From positions 30,261-94,260 of the forward strand of contig PFFW01000133.1 of NCBI GenBank assembly GCA_002781745.1: a DNA stretch of 64,000 bases, written 5' to 3'. The DNA is from Rhodospirillales bacterium CG15_BIG_FIL_POST_REV_8_21_14_020_66_15 (lineage in GTDB: Bacteria > Pseudomonadota > Alphaproteobacteria > Rhodospirillales > Casp-alpha2). Shown piece by piece: positions 9,193 to 17,508 of the stretch. The notes below the pieces were generated by a model that searched no databases, was not told where the DNA came from, and saw nothing but the letters and a program-made list of their open reading frames with translations. Position numbers and translations under genes: made by a program. Within the stretch, counting starts at the first letter, position 1; the number at the start of each line of letters is the position of its first letter.

Positions 9193-10320
9193 CTATTCGA
9201 AACGGAAAATCTGCTCCACCACTTGGCTTGCGGATTTCTTGTGCAGGAACTGTGCCGCGTGACGCAGCCTTTTGACGACCGTCGGTCCGGACCGACCGTA
9301 GAGCGCGCACATTCGGTGCCAGGCGAAGCCGCGGCGGAGATTGCCCAGCGGAACCATCAATCGGCCGACCTTGGGAACCTGGAGGTGCAGCAGGACCAGC
9401 CGGGAATGCTGCATGGCCCCGCGCCGCGGCATGACGTTCAGCGGCCAAGCCATTCCGAACAGTTCCCCGGCCAGCAGAAGATATGAATGCAGCGGGTCGT
9501 CAAGGCGGTTGGCCGCCATCACGTCCGCGATCGCCTGCCAGTCGATGGCGCGGGCGAAACGCCCGCCGAGGTCGCCGAAGTCATGAAGCTGGTTCAGCCG
9601 GACCTGGCCCCGGTAGTACTGGGCGTGATGATGGATCTGGGCATGCAGCAGGTGATGGAGGATCCTGTCGGTGGGCCGGGGGACGCGGATCTCCCCATTG
9701 CCATTGCCGGCCGAGAGCGATACCGCCCGCGCCCGCACCCTGGCCGCAGGCAGGATATAGGGCGCGTCGATGAGTTCCGCATGCAGATCAACGGCGCCAG
9801 CGGCGCCGTCGCGTGCGAATTCGGCGATCGCGTGATGACCTGGCGCAAAGCGGGTCAGGACCTCGTACCCGAGGGCGCACAGGACCCGCGCCGCCCGGGC
9901 GCGTTCCCCGGAAGGCACGAGGACGTCGATGTCCCGCATCATGCGGGCGTCGGCGGCCGGGGTGCGTCGCTCGAACAACGCGGAGGCGCCCTTCAGGAAC
10001 ACGACTTCGAGCCCGGCCTTGCCGAAAGCGTCGGCGATTTCCAGGCATTGGCCGCGAAGGCTCGCGTTGCGTCGCGCGTTGAGCGTATGGAGAGATTCAA
10101 GATACGTTCGAACGTCTCCGGGCAAGATGTGCGCCCGCCCTACGGCCGCGAACTTCCCGAACAGGGTGGGGGCCAGCAGATGCTCGTTGGCCAGCGCGAG
10201 GACCCCCATCCAGTCCAGGCCGGCAAGTTCCTGCCTGTCCGCCAAGCCCGCGTTCTTCAGAAGTCCGGACAGTTCCGCCAGGGCCGCCGCCCGCCTTATG
10301 CGTCCAGAAAGCTCAGTAAT
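9193..10320 (-). CDS. Nucleotidyltransferase family protein (PF14907-like), possible ATT start
   Basis: From 10320 the product has 375 residues. VVFLKGASALF followed by RDIDVLV near residues 107-136 is the LKG...D-I-D pattern of the PF14907 nucleotidyltransferase family. That family often accompanies HPr-kinase-like and peptide-modification genes. The start is unusual. The family N-terminus needs residues upstream of the first ATG (10209), yet the frame has no upstream ATG, GTG or TTG except a TTG at 10245. The codon ATT at 10320 has GGAGG seven bases before it and is my best guess; CTG codons are alternatives. The gene would overlap the kinase-like gene by 25 bases. It probably nucleotidylates a peptide, a protein or a small molecule. 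Confidence 0.75.
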   Translation of the reverse strand: MTELSGRIRRAAALAELSGLLKNAGLADRQELAGLDWMGVLALANEHLLAPTLFGKFAAVGRAHILPGDVRTYLESLHTLNARRNASLRGQCLEIADAFGKAGLEVVFLKGASALFERRTPAADARMMRDIDVLVPSGERARAARVLCALGYEVLTRFAPGHHAIAEFARDGAAGAVDLHAELIDAPYILPAARVRARAVSLSAGNGNGEIRVPRPTDRILHHLLHAQIHHHAQYYRGQVRLNQLHDFGDLGGRFARAIDWQAIADVMAANRLDDPLHSYLLLAGELFGMAWPLNVMPRRGAMQHSRLVLLHLQVPKVGRLMVPLGNLRRGFAWHRMCALYGRSGPTVVKRLRHAAQFLHKKSASQVVEQIFRFE

Positions 10321-11513
10321 CTGACTGCCTCCGTCAACGACGACACGCGCAGCGAATAACACGGCCGGGACATGACCCAGCCGATCAAACCCTCGACTTC
10401 CGCCTCGTTCAGGCCGTCGCCCAATTGTTCGAAACACGTCAAAAGCCGGTCGAAAACGCCGATGCCGGAGATCGGCAGCAGCTCGGTCGGCCCATCGGCG
10501 TCGAACGTTGGAAAGACGATCCATCCGACGTCGGCGCCGACGTCGCCATGCGCAAGATTGACAGTCGGCGGAGTCACATATTTCACCCGGTGATGATCTG
10601 GCCGGGCATGGACGGCAAGCCGGCGAACTTCGGGGAATCGGGTTGCCAGAAGTTCCCAGCTGTTCTCCTTCAGGCAGATGCCGCAGGGCACGGGCCGGAC
10701 GGCGAAGGACTCGCGGCAGATCGTCACGACGTCGTCTCCCAGAAGGATGAATCCTTCCGCCGCCAACCCGGCCGCCAGCGTGCTTTTTCCGACGCCGGAC
10801 AGCCCCGGCAGCAGGATGCATTTGTCCCCACGGATGGCCGCGGCGGCGTGCAGAGCCGCAAGATCCCGGCAATCCTCCAAGGCGCGGTCAATGACGCAGG
10901 CCCGCACCATGGCTACCGCGTGTGCCTCGTCGGTACAGCATTCGATGATGTCGTCGTATTCGGACAGCACGGCGGAACCGCAGACGTGGCGGACGTCGAA
11001 TGATGCGCCGACCGCATCCGGCGGACCGTCGTGGCGAAGGTGGCCGAGCGTTTCGTCCACGTCGCGGGCCAGACCGCCGCGTTCGAAGCGGATGGAAAAC
11101 ACCGTGTCGAGCATGCGATAGGAACGGGTTTCGGCCGTCGCCATGGGCTGCAGGACCGCGCGACGGATGGCCGTGTCGTGGATGTCGTTGGCTGGCAGCA
11201 CATCGGCGGGATCAGGCGCCGGCCCCAAGTCGAACGTTCTCACGTCTGATCGACGTTCACGGCGCCATTGCCGCAGGGTCTGCGCGACGTAGGTGCGCGC
11301 CGTCGTCAGGTCGAGCCCGAATCGCTCCGTCATTCCGTCGGCGACGCTGGCCGGCGGGAACTTCTGCTCGAGACCGCACCACACGGCCGCCGCCGTCGCG
11401 TTGGCCGTGAACAGAGCCTGCCGGTCGCGTTCGAACAGAACTGCGCCGTCGTTCACAAGGTGCACCCGGACATCTTCGCCGGGCAACATCAACCTGCCGT
11501 TCAATTGCCGCAT
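10296..11513 (-). CDS. PqqD-like domain fused to HPr-kinase-like domain
   Basis: The product has 405 residues. Residues about 15-85 resemble PqqD/RRE peptide-binding domains (a DGAVLFE strand, then TANATAAAVW and a helical segment). The C-terminal half has a Walker A loop GLSGVGKS (237-244) and GDD (259-261), as in HprK-related kinase A. Families like this are described in databases as the HPr-rel-A system, where the PqqD protein and kinase are usually separate; here they are one chain. The likely role is recognition and phosphorylation of a peptide or small protein. Start 11513 is chosen for the upstream GGAG...AAGG; an ATG at 11567 would add 18 residues. It lies upstream of, and overlaps, the nucleotidyltransferase gene. 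Confidence 0.8.
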   Translation of the reverse strand: MRQLNGRLMLPGEDVRVHLVNDGAVLFERDRQALFTANATAAAVWCGLEQKFPPASVADGMTERFGLDLTTARTYVAQTLRQWRRERRSDVRTFDLGPAPDPADVLPANDIHDTAIRRAVLQPMATAETRSYRMLDTVFSIRFERGGLARDVDETLGHLRHDGPPDAVGASFDVRHVCGSAVLSEYDDIIECCTDEAHAVAMVRACVIDRALEDCRDLAALHAAAAIRGDKCILLPGLSGVGKSTLAAGLAAEGFILLGDDVVTICRESFAVRPVPCGICLKENSWELLATRFPEVRRLAVHARPDHHRVKYVTPPTVNLAHGDVGADVGWIVFPTFDADGPTELLPISGIGVFDRLLTCFEQLGDGLNEAEVEGLIGWVMSRPCYSLRVSSLTEAVRLLSFLDA

Positions 11514-11606
11514 CGCCTTCGCTCCGCCCAGCGGTTTCCGCGGCAAGCGATGCCGCGCGCCGACCATCGATCCGATCAATCTAACCGCAGAGGCCAAGCC
11601 GAAGAT

Positions 11607-11623
11607 GTGAGGATTCTGTGACC
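11607..11623. promoter_or_regulatory. GTGA direct repeat, candidate operator
   Basis: The sequence is GTGAGG-ATTCT-GTGACC, with the same 11-base periodicity as the repeat at 8571-8587; the first copy has two changes. It lies between the divergent kinase-fusion gene and the PP-loop gene, closer to the kinase side. Confidence 0.4.
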
Positions 11624-11658
11624 GCGCTGCCCGCATTCGGTCGGCCGTGCCGCCTTTC

Positions 11659-11685
11659 TGTGACATTCCGTCACCGTTTGGTCAC
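11659..11685. promoter_or_regulatory. GTGACC repeat with an added inverted copy, candidate operator
   Basis: On the minus strand, 11685-11669 reads GTGACC-AAACG-GTGACG, an 11-base-period direct repeat. On the plus strand, TGTGAC at 11659-11664 forms an inverted pair with GTCAC at 11670-11674 (five-base gap). The three half-sites lie about 100 bases before the PP-loop gene start at 11784, a normal position for an activator or repressor site. Confidence 0.45.
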
Positions 11686-11783
11686 GCCGATCTCACAGGG
11701 TTTCAATTAGCGTGGCGGACAGGGAATTAGCCTTCGATCTATCGCCTCTCTCCTTCCATTGCCCAGCAGAGGAAAGGACAGGT

Positions 11784-12995
11784 ATGCGGATATTCGACAT
11801 CAAAAGCGCCTGGGTAAACGGCACCGCGCAGATTCGCGCGCAAGTCCTTCCCGATTCCTGCCGCGAGCCCCTCGAACTCTGGTACCATTTCGAAGGTCTC
11901 GACGGTCCGCTGGAAACCGACGCCGATCCTTTCGTCGCCGCGATGCTGCCGTCATGCATGCTGGACAACGAGCCCTGCATCGTCGACGGCCACGTCTCCA
12001 AAACGTTCTTCGATAACCTTCCGTGGGCCCAGAACGTGTTGGACGATTGGTATCCCTTTCTCAAGCCGGTCACCGTGGAAGCGCGCCGCCATCACATTCC
12101 CCGCTTCGACGCGGACGCGGCCGGCGTCGGCTGCTGTTTCTCCGGCGATGTCGACTCCTGGTATTCGTTCCTCGAAAACCGACCGCAGGTAACCCATCTG
12201 CTGACGGTGCGCGGGTTCGACATCGGGCTCGACAATGACACCTTGTGGCGGTCGACCCGGGCCAGCGTCGGGGCGGTCGCCCGGGCCACGGGCAAGCGGC
12301 TGATTACGTGCGAAACCAACCTTCGGCATATCGCCGACCGTGGCCGAGCGCATTGGAGCCCCGCCTACGACGGGGACTTCTGGGGGATGTGCCTGCACGG
12401 GGCTGCCCTGGCGTCATGTGCGCAGCCGCTGCGCAACACCATCGGCAGGATCATCGTCCCCTCAACCCATTCGTTCCACCAGCTCAAGCCCTGGGGCTCG
12501 TCGCCGCGCCTGGACGGATTCTGGTCCAACGACGGGCTGGACGTGATCCACGACGGGTGCGAGGCCGACCGCCTGGAGAAAATCCGCAGGATCGCGGCCA
12601 ACGATCTGGCGCTCCGGTCCCTCAGGGTATGTCACAACGATACGGGCGAGGCCAACTGCGGCAGGTGCGAGAAATGCGTGCGCACGATGCTGGAGCTTTA
12701 TGTCTGCGGCGCCCTGGGCCGCGCGGCCGCATTCCGCAACCACGATCCGTTCCGCAAGCTGCAGCGCCTTGAAGTTCCCGAGCACCTGCTGCCCCACTAT
12801 CAAGCGCTTCTCAGGGCAGCCTACCGCATCGGCGCGCCGGACGTCGTTCGATCCTTGGAAACTGTCATGGGAATGCGGTTCTCCGTGGAGCGGACGCTGG
12901 CAATGGCGGTCCGCCGGGCGCGCCGGGCGCAGGCCGCCTATCGGCAGTCCTCGCGGGTCGCCGACACCCACGGAAAACGGTCGTTTGTCGCCTGA
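11784..12995 (+). CDS. QueC-like PP-loop ATP-dependent enzyme
   Basis: The product has 403 residues. The ATG at 11784 follows AAAGGA with five-base spacing. Residues 117-125 (CCFSGDVDS) match the PP-loop SGGxDS pyrophosphatase motif, with Asp in place of the second Gly. A cysteine set C283-x8-C292-x2-C295-x2-C298 (ANCGRCEKC) resembles the zinc site of QueC, the preQ0 synthase. Such enzymes activate a carboxylate with ATP and form amide, nitrile or thio bonds. There are no other queuosine genes nearby; instead it is divergent from a PqqD-kinase fusion and near a small peptide. A peptide-modifying role is therefore an inference. The 3' end overlaps opgH by 58 bases, tail to tail. Confidence 0.7.
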   Translation: MRIFDIKSAWVNGTAQIRAQVLPDSCREPLELWYHFEGLDGPLETDADPFVAAMLPSCMLDNEPCIVDGHVSKTFFDNLPWAQNVLDDWYPFLKPVTVEARRHHIPRFDADAAGVGCCFSGDVDSWYSFLENRPQVTHLLTVRGFDIGLDNDTLWRSTRASVGAVARATGKRLITCETNLRHIADRGRAHWSPAYDGDFWGMCLHGAALASCAQPLRNTIGRIIVPSTHSFHQLKPWGSSPRLDGFWSNDGLDVIHDGCEADRLEKIRRIAANDLALRSLRVCHNDTGEANCGRCEKCVRTMLELYVCGALGRAAAFRNHDPFRKLQRLEVPEHLLPHYQALLRAAYRIGAPDVVRSLETVMGMRFSVERTLAMAVRRARRAQAAYRQSSRVADTHGKRSFVA

Positions 12996-15160
12996 TTGCT
13001 GCGGTCCGCCCGCCTGTTTGCGACAGCCAAGGCGTCCCCCGCACCGCCACGCATCATAACGTCGTGAACGCAGCCGACGATATGACGACCGTTCGTCTCG
13101 CATGGGATCAGGAACAATCCCAGGTTCCTTGCCCCCTCGCCGGCGGCCCGGCCGCAGGTGACGTAGACCAGCGGGATCGCGACGACCAGGCCGAACAGCA
13201 GGGGCGACAGCCAGATCATGCTCTCGGGCGTCAACCACATGACCAGGGCACCCGCGGCGATGCCGACGGCCGTATGCGGCAGGAACGAGCGGACGATGGC
13301 GGAGATCGGCAGGCATCGGTCTTCCCGTTGCTGACCACCCCATCCGACGCTCCGCCCCAGAAGGTTGTTCACCACGAACCAGCTGTGCGACAGCATGGTG
13401 ACGGGCGCCAGGACAGTGGAAAAGAGGCTCTCCAGCAACACACTCATGCCCACGGCGGCACCGCCGCCGTGGGCCCGGCGGCGCTCCTTGGACCTGACCA
13501 GATCCAGGAAAGCGAGAATCTTCGGCCCATATAGCAATCCGGCTGCACACAGGATCAGGCGGACGAATTGCTCAAGATGGGATATGGGCAACGACAGCAC
13601 GGGGTAGGTACCTTCGAAGGACACGGGAACCGTCTGCGCCATCTGGTGCGCCACGACCAGCGAAAGGCACAGGAAGATCAGCCATAGCGGCGAGGACAGG
13701 TAACTCATAACCCCGAGGGCGAGGTGCACGCGCGAGGCCGCCCTCAGGCCGCGCAAGGGGATGAGCCGCGCATGCTGCAGGTTGCCCTGGCACCATCGCC
13801 GATCGCGGATCAGGTGATCCGCGATTGTCGGCGGCGGTTCCTCGAAGCTTCCGCCCAGTTCCGGCATCAGCCAGATATCCCATCCCGCGCGGCGCAACAG
13901 CGCCGCCTCGACGAAGTCGTGACTCATGATCTCGCCGCCAAGCGGCGGCTTACCCGGCAGCGTGGGCAGCCCGCAATGCTTCATGAACGGCTTCATGCGG
14001 ATGATTGCGTTGTGCCCCCAATAGTTTCCGTCGGGCCCCTGAAGAAACGCCAGGCCGGTGGCGTAAAGCGGGCCGTAGACGGCGGAGGCGAACTGCTGAA
14101 TCCGCGCGAACAGCGATGACCGGCCGACCACGGCGGGCGGCACCTGGATCAACCCCGCATTGGGATTGGCGTCCATCAGGCCGACCATTTCCAGCATGGT
14201 GTCGCCGGCCATCAGGCTGTCGGCGTCAAGCACGATCATGTAGTCGTAAAGCGCACCCCAGCGCCTACAGAAATCGGCGATGTTTCCACATTTCCGGCCC
14301 TTGTTCCGGCAGCGGCGGCGATAGAACAGCCTGGGCGTTCCCGCCGTCGCCGCCCGAAGGGCGCGCCAGCGGACTTCCTCTTGCCGGATGCGCCGGGGAT
14401 CGGTGCTGTCGCTGAGCACGTATACGTCGAAAAGGCCGTCCCCGCCGGCCTGCTCCAGGGAACGGCACATGGTTTCCAGGCCCGCGAACAGGCGGTCGGC
14501 TTCTTCGTTGTACACGGGAACCACAAGCGCGGTCCGCCGACCTCGGGGCGGCGTTCCCACGGGGCGGCTTTCGGTCGTCGGTCGCCTTAGCGTGTCGAGC
14601 GGCGCCTTTCGCCACCTCGCGTAGGCGCCGGCGCAGACCAGCCAGAACGACACGGCGATCCATCCGAACAGGATCGCGAACAGACCCAGCAGGGAGACTT
14701 CCAAGACATTGAGCCCATCCACGCGCAGGACGGTCCAGTAACCGAATAGGGCGCCAGCCGTCGTCAGGGCGACAAAGCCGAAATAGGCGCAGCGGCGCGC
14801 AAACAGGGTGCGTGCGAACCGCCGCCGCACTGGGTCGGACTCCAATCCCGCATCGAGCCCCGCGCGTTCATGCCCCGGCGTACGCCGACGCCACGGCAGA
14901 ATCCAGCCCGCGAGGGTGAAAAGGCCGTCCACAATGCCGACGGTTTGAAAGGGCTGCCGGGGCATTTTCGCGGGCCGGCGAGGCGGCGTGGCACCTGTCT
15001 CCTGTCCGTATTCAACGCTAGCGGGTGCACGGACACCGGGGTCGTCCCGTGCCCCTTCCCAGCCGCTTGGCTCGGTCGGCGGGCCGGCCGGCGGCCGATC
15101 GGACCGAGAGAATTCACCGTTTATTTGATCGGTCGTCCAGTCCATCGGGCCGGGTTCCAT
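12938..15160 (-). CDS. opgH: Glucans biosynthesis glucosyltransferase OpgH (MdoH)
   Basis: The product has 740 residues. It has a family-2 glycosyltransferase core: VPVYNEE, YVLSDSTD, the metal-binding DAD in IVLDADSLMAGD, and RDRRWCQGN (the Q/R-x-x-R-W acceptor motif). Hydrophobic segments lie on both sides of the core, as in OpgH. It makes the beta-1,2-linked glucan backbone from UDP-glucose and moves it to the periplasm, where OpgG (encoded divergently) acts. The start at 15160 is one of two close ATGs (15145 is the other); the first 100 residues are poorly conserved. The C-terminus overlaps the PP-loop gene end by 58 bases. Confidence 0.93.
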   Translation of the reverse strand: MEPGPMDWTTDQINGEFSRSDRPPAGPPTEPSGWEGARDDPGVRAPASVEYGQETGATPPRRPAKMPRQPFQTVGIVDGLFTLAGWILPWRRRTPGHERAGLDAGLESDPVRRRFARTLFARRCAYFGFVALTTAGALFGYWTVLRVDGLNVLEVSLLGLFAILFGWIAVSFWLVCAGAYARWRKAPLDTLRRPTTESRPVGTPPRGRRTALVVPVYNEEADRLFAGLETMCRSLEQAGGDGLFDVYVLSDSTDPRRIRQEEVRWRALRAATAGTPRLFYRRRCRNKGRKCGNIADFCRRWGALYDYMIVLDADSLMAGDTMLEMVGLMDANPNAGLIQVPPAVVGRSSLFARIQQFASAVYGPLYATGLAFLQGPDGNYWGHNAIIRMKPFMKHCGLPTLPGKPPLGGEIMSHDFVEAALLRRAGWDIWLMPELGGSFEEPPPTIADHLIRDRRWCQGNLQHARLIPLRGLRAASRVHLALGVMSYLSSPLWLIFLCLSLVVAHQMAQTVPVSFEGTYPVLSLPISHLEQFVRLILCAAGLLYGPKILAFLDLVRSKERRRAHGGGAAVGMSVLLESLFSTVLAPVTMLSHSWFVVNNLLGRSVGWGGQQREDRCLPISAIVRSFLPHTAVGIAAGALVMWLTPESMIWLSPLLFGLVVAIPLVYVTCGRAAGEGARNLGLFLIPCETNGRHIVGCVHDVMMRGGAGDALAVANRRADRSNQATNDRFPWVSATREDCR

Positions 15161-15331
15161 GAGTTGCGATCCGCGCGCGGCACGGGGCGGTCTGAGGCGA
15201 CACATCTATGGCGATCGCGGATTCGAATCCATAGCTGCCCCACAAAGGTCACACGACGCGGACGGGGGGGATCGGTGAGGCTTGCCAGTGACTTAATGGT
15301 GGTGACGGGTCGACAGCGAAAGGGTCGTGGG

Positions 15332-16960
15332 GTGAATTCAGAAATATGGGAACTGATCGCATCGGGGACCGGCAAGGCCACCCCGGCCCGCCTCCCCCTG
15401 GATCGGCGTCAGTTCTTGCGATCAAGCGTCTTAACGGCGGTGACCGTCGCGGTGCTCGGACGGTCAACGGCCGTCCTTGCGGCGGGCGGCGGAGTGGCGT
15501 TCGGTTTTCCCGCACTTCGCGAGAAGGCGATGACGCTTGCCAAGCATCCCTATTCACCTCCTCGCCCGCCGATACCCGCCGTCACCGGGATCAGGTTCGA
15601 CGATCTGCAGAAAATCAATTTCCGTGCCGAGCACGCCTTGTGGAAGAACACGCCCAAGGCGTTTCCCGTCCGCTTCTTCCACCTGCACAAATACGCGCCG
15701 ACGCCGGTCCGGATGAACGTGGTGCGGAACGGGGTTGCCTATCCGATCGCCTACGACAAGGCGACGTTCAACTACGAGGATCCGGAGTTGGCGACGAAGC
15801 TGCCGGCTGACCTGGGTTTCGCGGGTTTCCGGGTCATGAACGACGGCAAGGCCAATTCCGACTGGCTCTCCTTTCAAGGAGCGAGCTACTTCCGGGCGTC
15901 GGGAGAACAGGACCAATACGGCATCTCCGCACGCGGGATCGCGCTGAACACGGCGACGGAAACGAAAGAGGAGTTTCCTTCGTTCACGGAGTTCTGGCTC
16001 GAGGACGGAACGGCCAACGGTCCCCTCATCAACATCTTCGCGCTGCTTGAAGGGCCGAGCGTGACCGGCGCCTACAAGTTCGTCGCGTCGCGCGAACATG
16101 GCGCCACGATCGACGTGCATGCGGAACTGTTCGTGCGCAACGACGTGCCCAGGCTCGGCGTCGCACCGCTTACCAGCATGTACTGGTTCGGCGAGAACCA
16201 GCGGCGGCTGGCCGCCGATTGGCGCCCGGAAATCCACGACAGCGACGGGCTGGCGATGTGGACTGGCAAGGGCGAACGCATCTTCCGCCCCCTGGTCAAC
16301 CCGCCGAGCCTTCAGATCAATTCGTTCGTGGACGACAACCCGAAGGGGTTCGGCCTGGTGCAGCGCGATCGCACGTTCGCCAACTATCAGGACGACAGCG
16401 CGTTCTATGAACGGCGGCCGAGCGTCTGGGTCGAGCCCAAGGGAGGTTGGGGCCCCGGCACCGTGCAACTGGTCGAGATTCCCACCGACGACGAAATCCA
16501 CGACAACATCGTCGCCTTCTGGCAGCCCCGCGCCCCCCTCGCCAAGGGGGACACCTTCGCGGTCGATTATCGGCTCCACTGGCGTAATCGGCAGCCCTAT
16601 CCCCCGGACAATGTGGCCCAGGTAGTCGCGACGCGCACCGGCCGCGGTGGCATCCCGGGACAGCCGCGCCCCACGGACAACAAAGCGCGCAAGTTCGTGA
16701 TCGATTTCGAAGGTGGCCCGCTTGCCGACCTCGAGCCGCGCTACGACCTGACTCCCGTGGTCACGACCTCCCGGGGGAAGGTCCTGAACGGCTACGTCGT
16801 CAAGATCGTCGGCACGGAAAGATGGCGCGCGGTGTTCGACGTCGAATTCGGCGGCGGCGGGCCGCTGGACCTCCGGTGCTTCGTGCGGTTGGGCGACCGC
16901 ACCTTGACCGAAACGTGGCTCTATCAGTACTTCCCGCCGTCGGAAAGCGGCCGCGGGTAG
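15332..16960 (+). CDS. opgG: Periplasmic glucan biosynthesis protein, OpgG/OpgD family, Tat signal
   Basis: The product has 542 residues. The GTG at 15332 has GAAAGGG seven bases upstream; an in-frame ATG at 15296 is an alternative. Residues 22-45 form a twin-arginine signal (DRRQFLRSS, then a hydrophobic run ending in AVLA). The mature part begins with FDDLQKINFRAEHALW and contains HLHKYAP, TSMYWFGENQ and the C-terminal ETWLYQYFP, all OpgG/OpgD features. It acts in the periplasm on osmoregulated periplasmic glucans. E. coli OpgG uses Sec and OpgD uses Tat, so export is OpgD-like. Location next to opgH supports the OpgG role. Confidence 0.92.
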   Translation: MNSEIWELIASGTGKATPARLPLDRRQFLRSSVLTAVTVAVLGRSTAVLAAGGGVAFGFPALREKAMTLAKHPYSPPRPPIPAVTGIRFDDLQKINFRAEHALWKNTPKAFPVRFFHLHKYAPTPVRMNVVRNGVAYPIAYDKATFNYEDPELATKLPADLGFAGFRVMNDGKANSDWLSFQGASYFRASGEQDQYGISARGIALNTATETKEEFPSFTEFWLEDGTANGPLINIFALLEGPSVTGAYKFVASREHGATIDVHAELFVRNDVPRLGVAPLTSMYWFGENQRRLAADWRPEIHDSDGLAMWTGKGERIFRPLVNPPSLQINSFVDDNPKGFGLVQRDRTFANYQDDSAFYERRPSVWVEPKGGWGPGTVQLVEIPTDDEIHDNIVAFWQPRAPLAKGDTFAVDYRLHWRNRQPYPPDNVAQVVATRTGRGGIPGQPRPTDNKARKFVIDFEGGPLADLEPRYDLTPVVTTSRGKVLNGYVVKIVGTERWRAVFDVEFGGGGPLDLRCFVRLGDRTLTETWLYQYFPPSESGRG

Positions 16961-16968
16961 CCGACTGA

Positions 16969-17499
16969 CTATGCGGCAGGCCTTCCCGCCGGCTGATCGA
17001 GGAGGGCGAGCAGTCCCTTCAACAGGTCCGTCGGCGTCGGCGGGCAGCCTGGGATGTGCAGGTCCACGGGCACTACTTGGGACACACCGCCGACCACGGC
17101 GTAGCTGCCGGCGAAGCAGCCGCCGTCGAGCGCGCAGTCCCCCGCGGCAACGACCCATTTGGGATCGGGCGTGGCGTCATAAACCCGCTTCAGGGCCTCC
17201 GCCATGTTCGTGGTGACGGGTCCCGTCACCAGCAGCACGTCGGCATGGCGCGGCGAGGCGACGAACCGCAGGCCGAACCGTTCCAGGTCGTAGTAGGCGT
17301 TGCTCAAGGCATTTATCTCCAGCTCGCAGCCGTTGCACGACCCGGCGTCGACCTCTCGGATCGACAGGCTGCGGCCCAGGCGCCGTCGGCCGGCGCCCGC
17401 CACGGCACGGGCGAGTTCCTCCAACGCGCTGTCCTCGGGCGTCGGCGCCGCCTCGGTCAGCGGCCGGCGGAAGATGCCTTCCAGAAGGAACTTGTTCAT
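16969..17499 (-). CDS. hyfI: Hydrogenase-4-like small subunit (NuoB/HyfI homologue)
   Basis: The product has 176 residues. Cysteines C55 and C58 (SCNGCE), C122 (GDCALDGGC) and C152 (IPGCPP) match the ligands of the N2-type [4Fe-4S] cluster in NuoB, HycG and HyfI. It is the last gene of the leftward operon and would sit at the junction of the peripheral and membrane arms, passing electrons to or from the large subunit HyfG encoded upstream. The gap to that gene is nine bases. Confidence 0.9.
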   Translation of the reverse strand: MNKFLLEGIFRRPLTEAAPTPEDSALEELARAVAGAGRRRLGRSLSIREVDAGSCNGCELEINALSNAYYDLERFGLRFVASPRHADVLLVTGPVTTNMAEALKRVYDATPDPKWVVAAGDCALDGGCFAGSYAVVGGVSQVVPVDLHIPGCPPTPTDLLKGLLALLDQPAGRPAA

Positions 17500-17508
17500 C
17501 CGCGCCTC

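Noticed and set aside
15249..15306. Further GTGAC/GTCAC half-sites before opgG
   Set aside because: The copies are spaced 14 bases or unpaired, not the 11-base repeat of the peptide locus; probably chance.
14870..15331. Upstream extension of the OpgG frame
   Set aside because: It overlaps the start of opgH and lacks family similarity; the Tat signal and ribosome binding site fit 15332.
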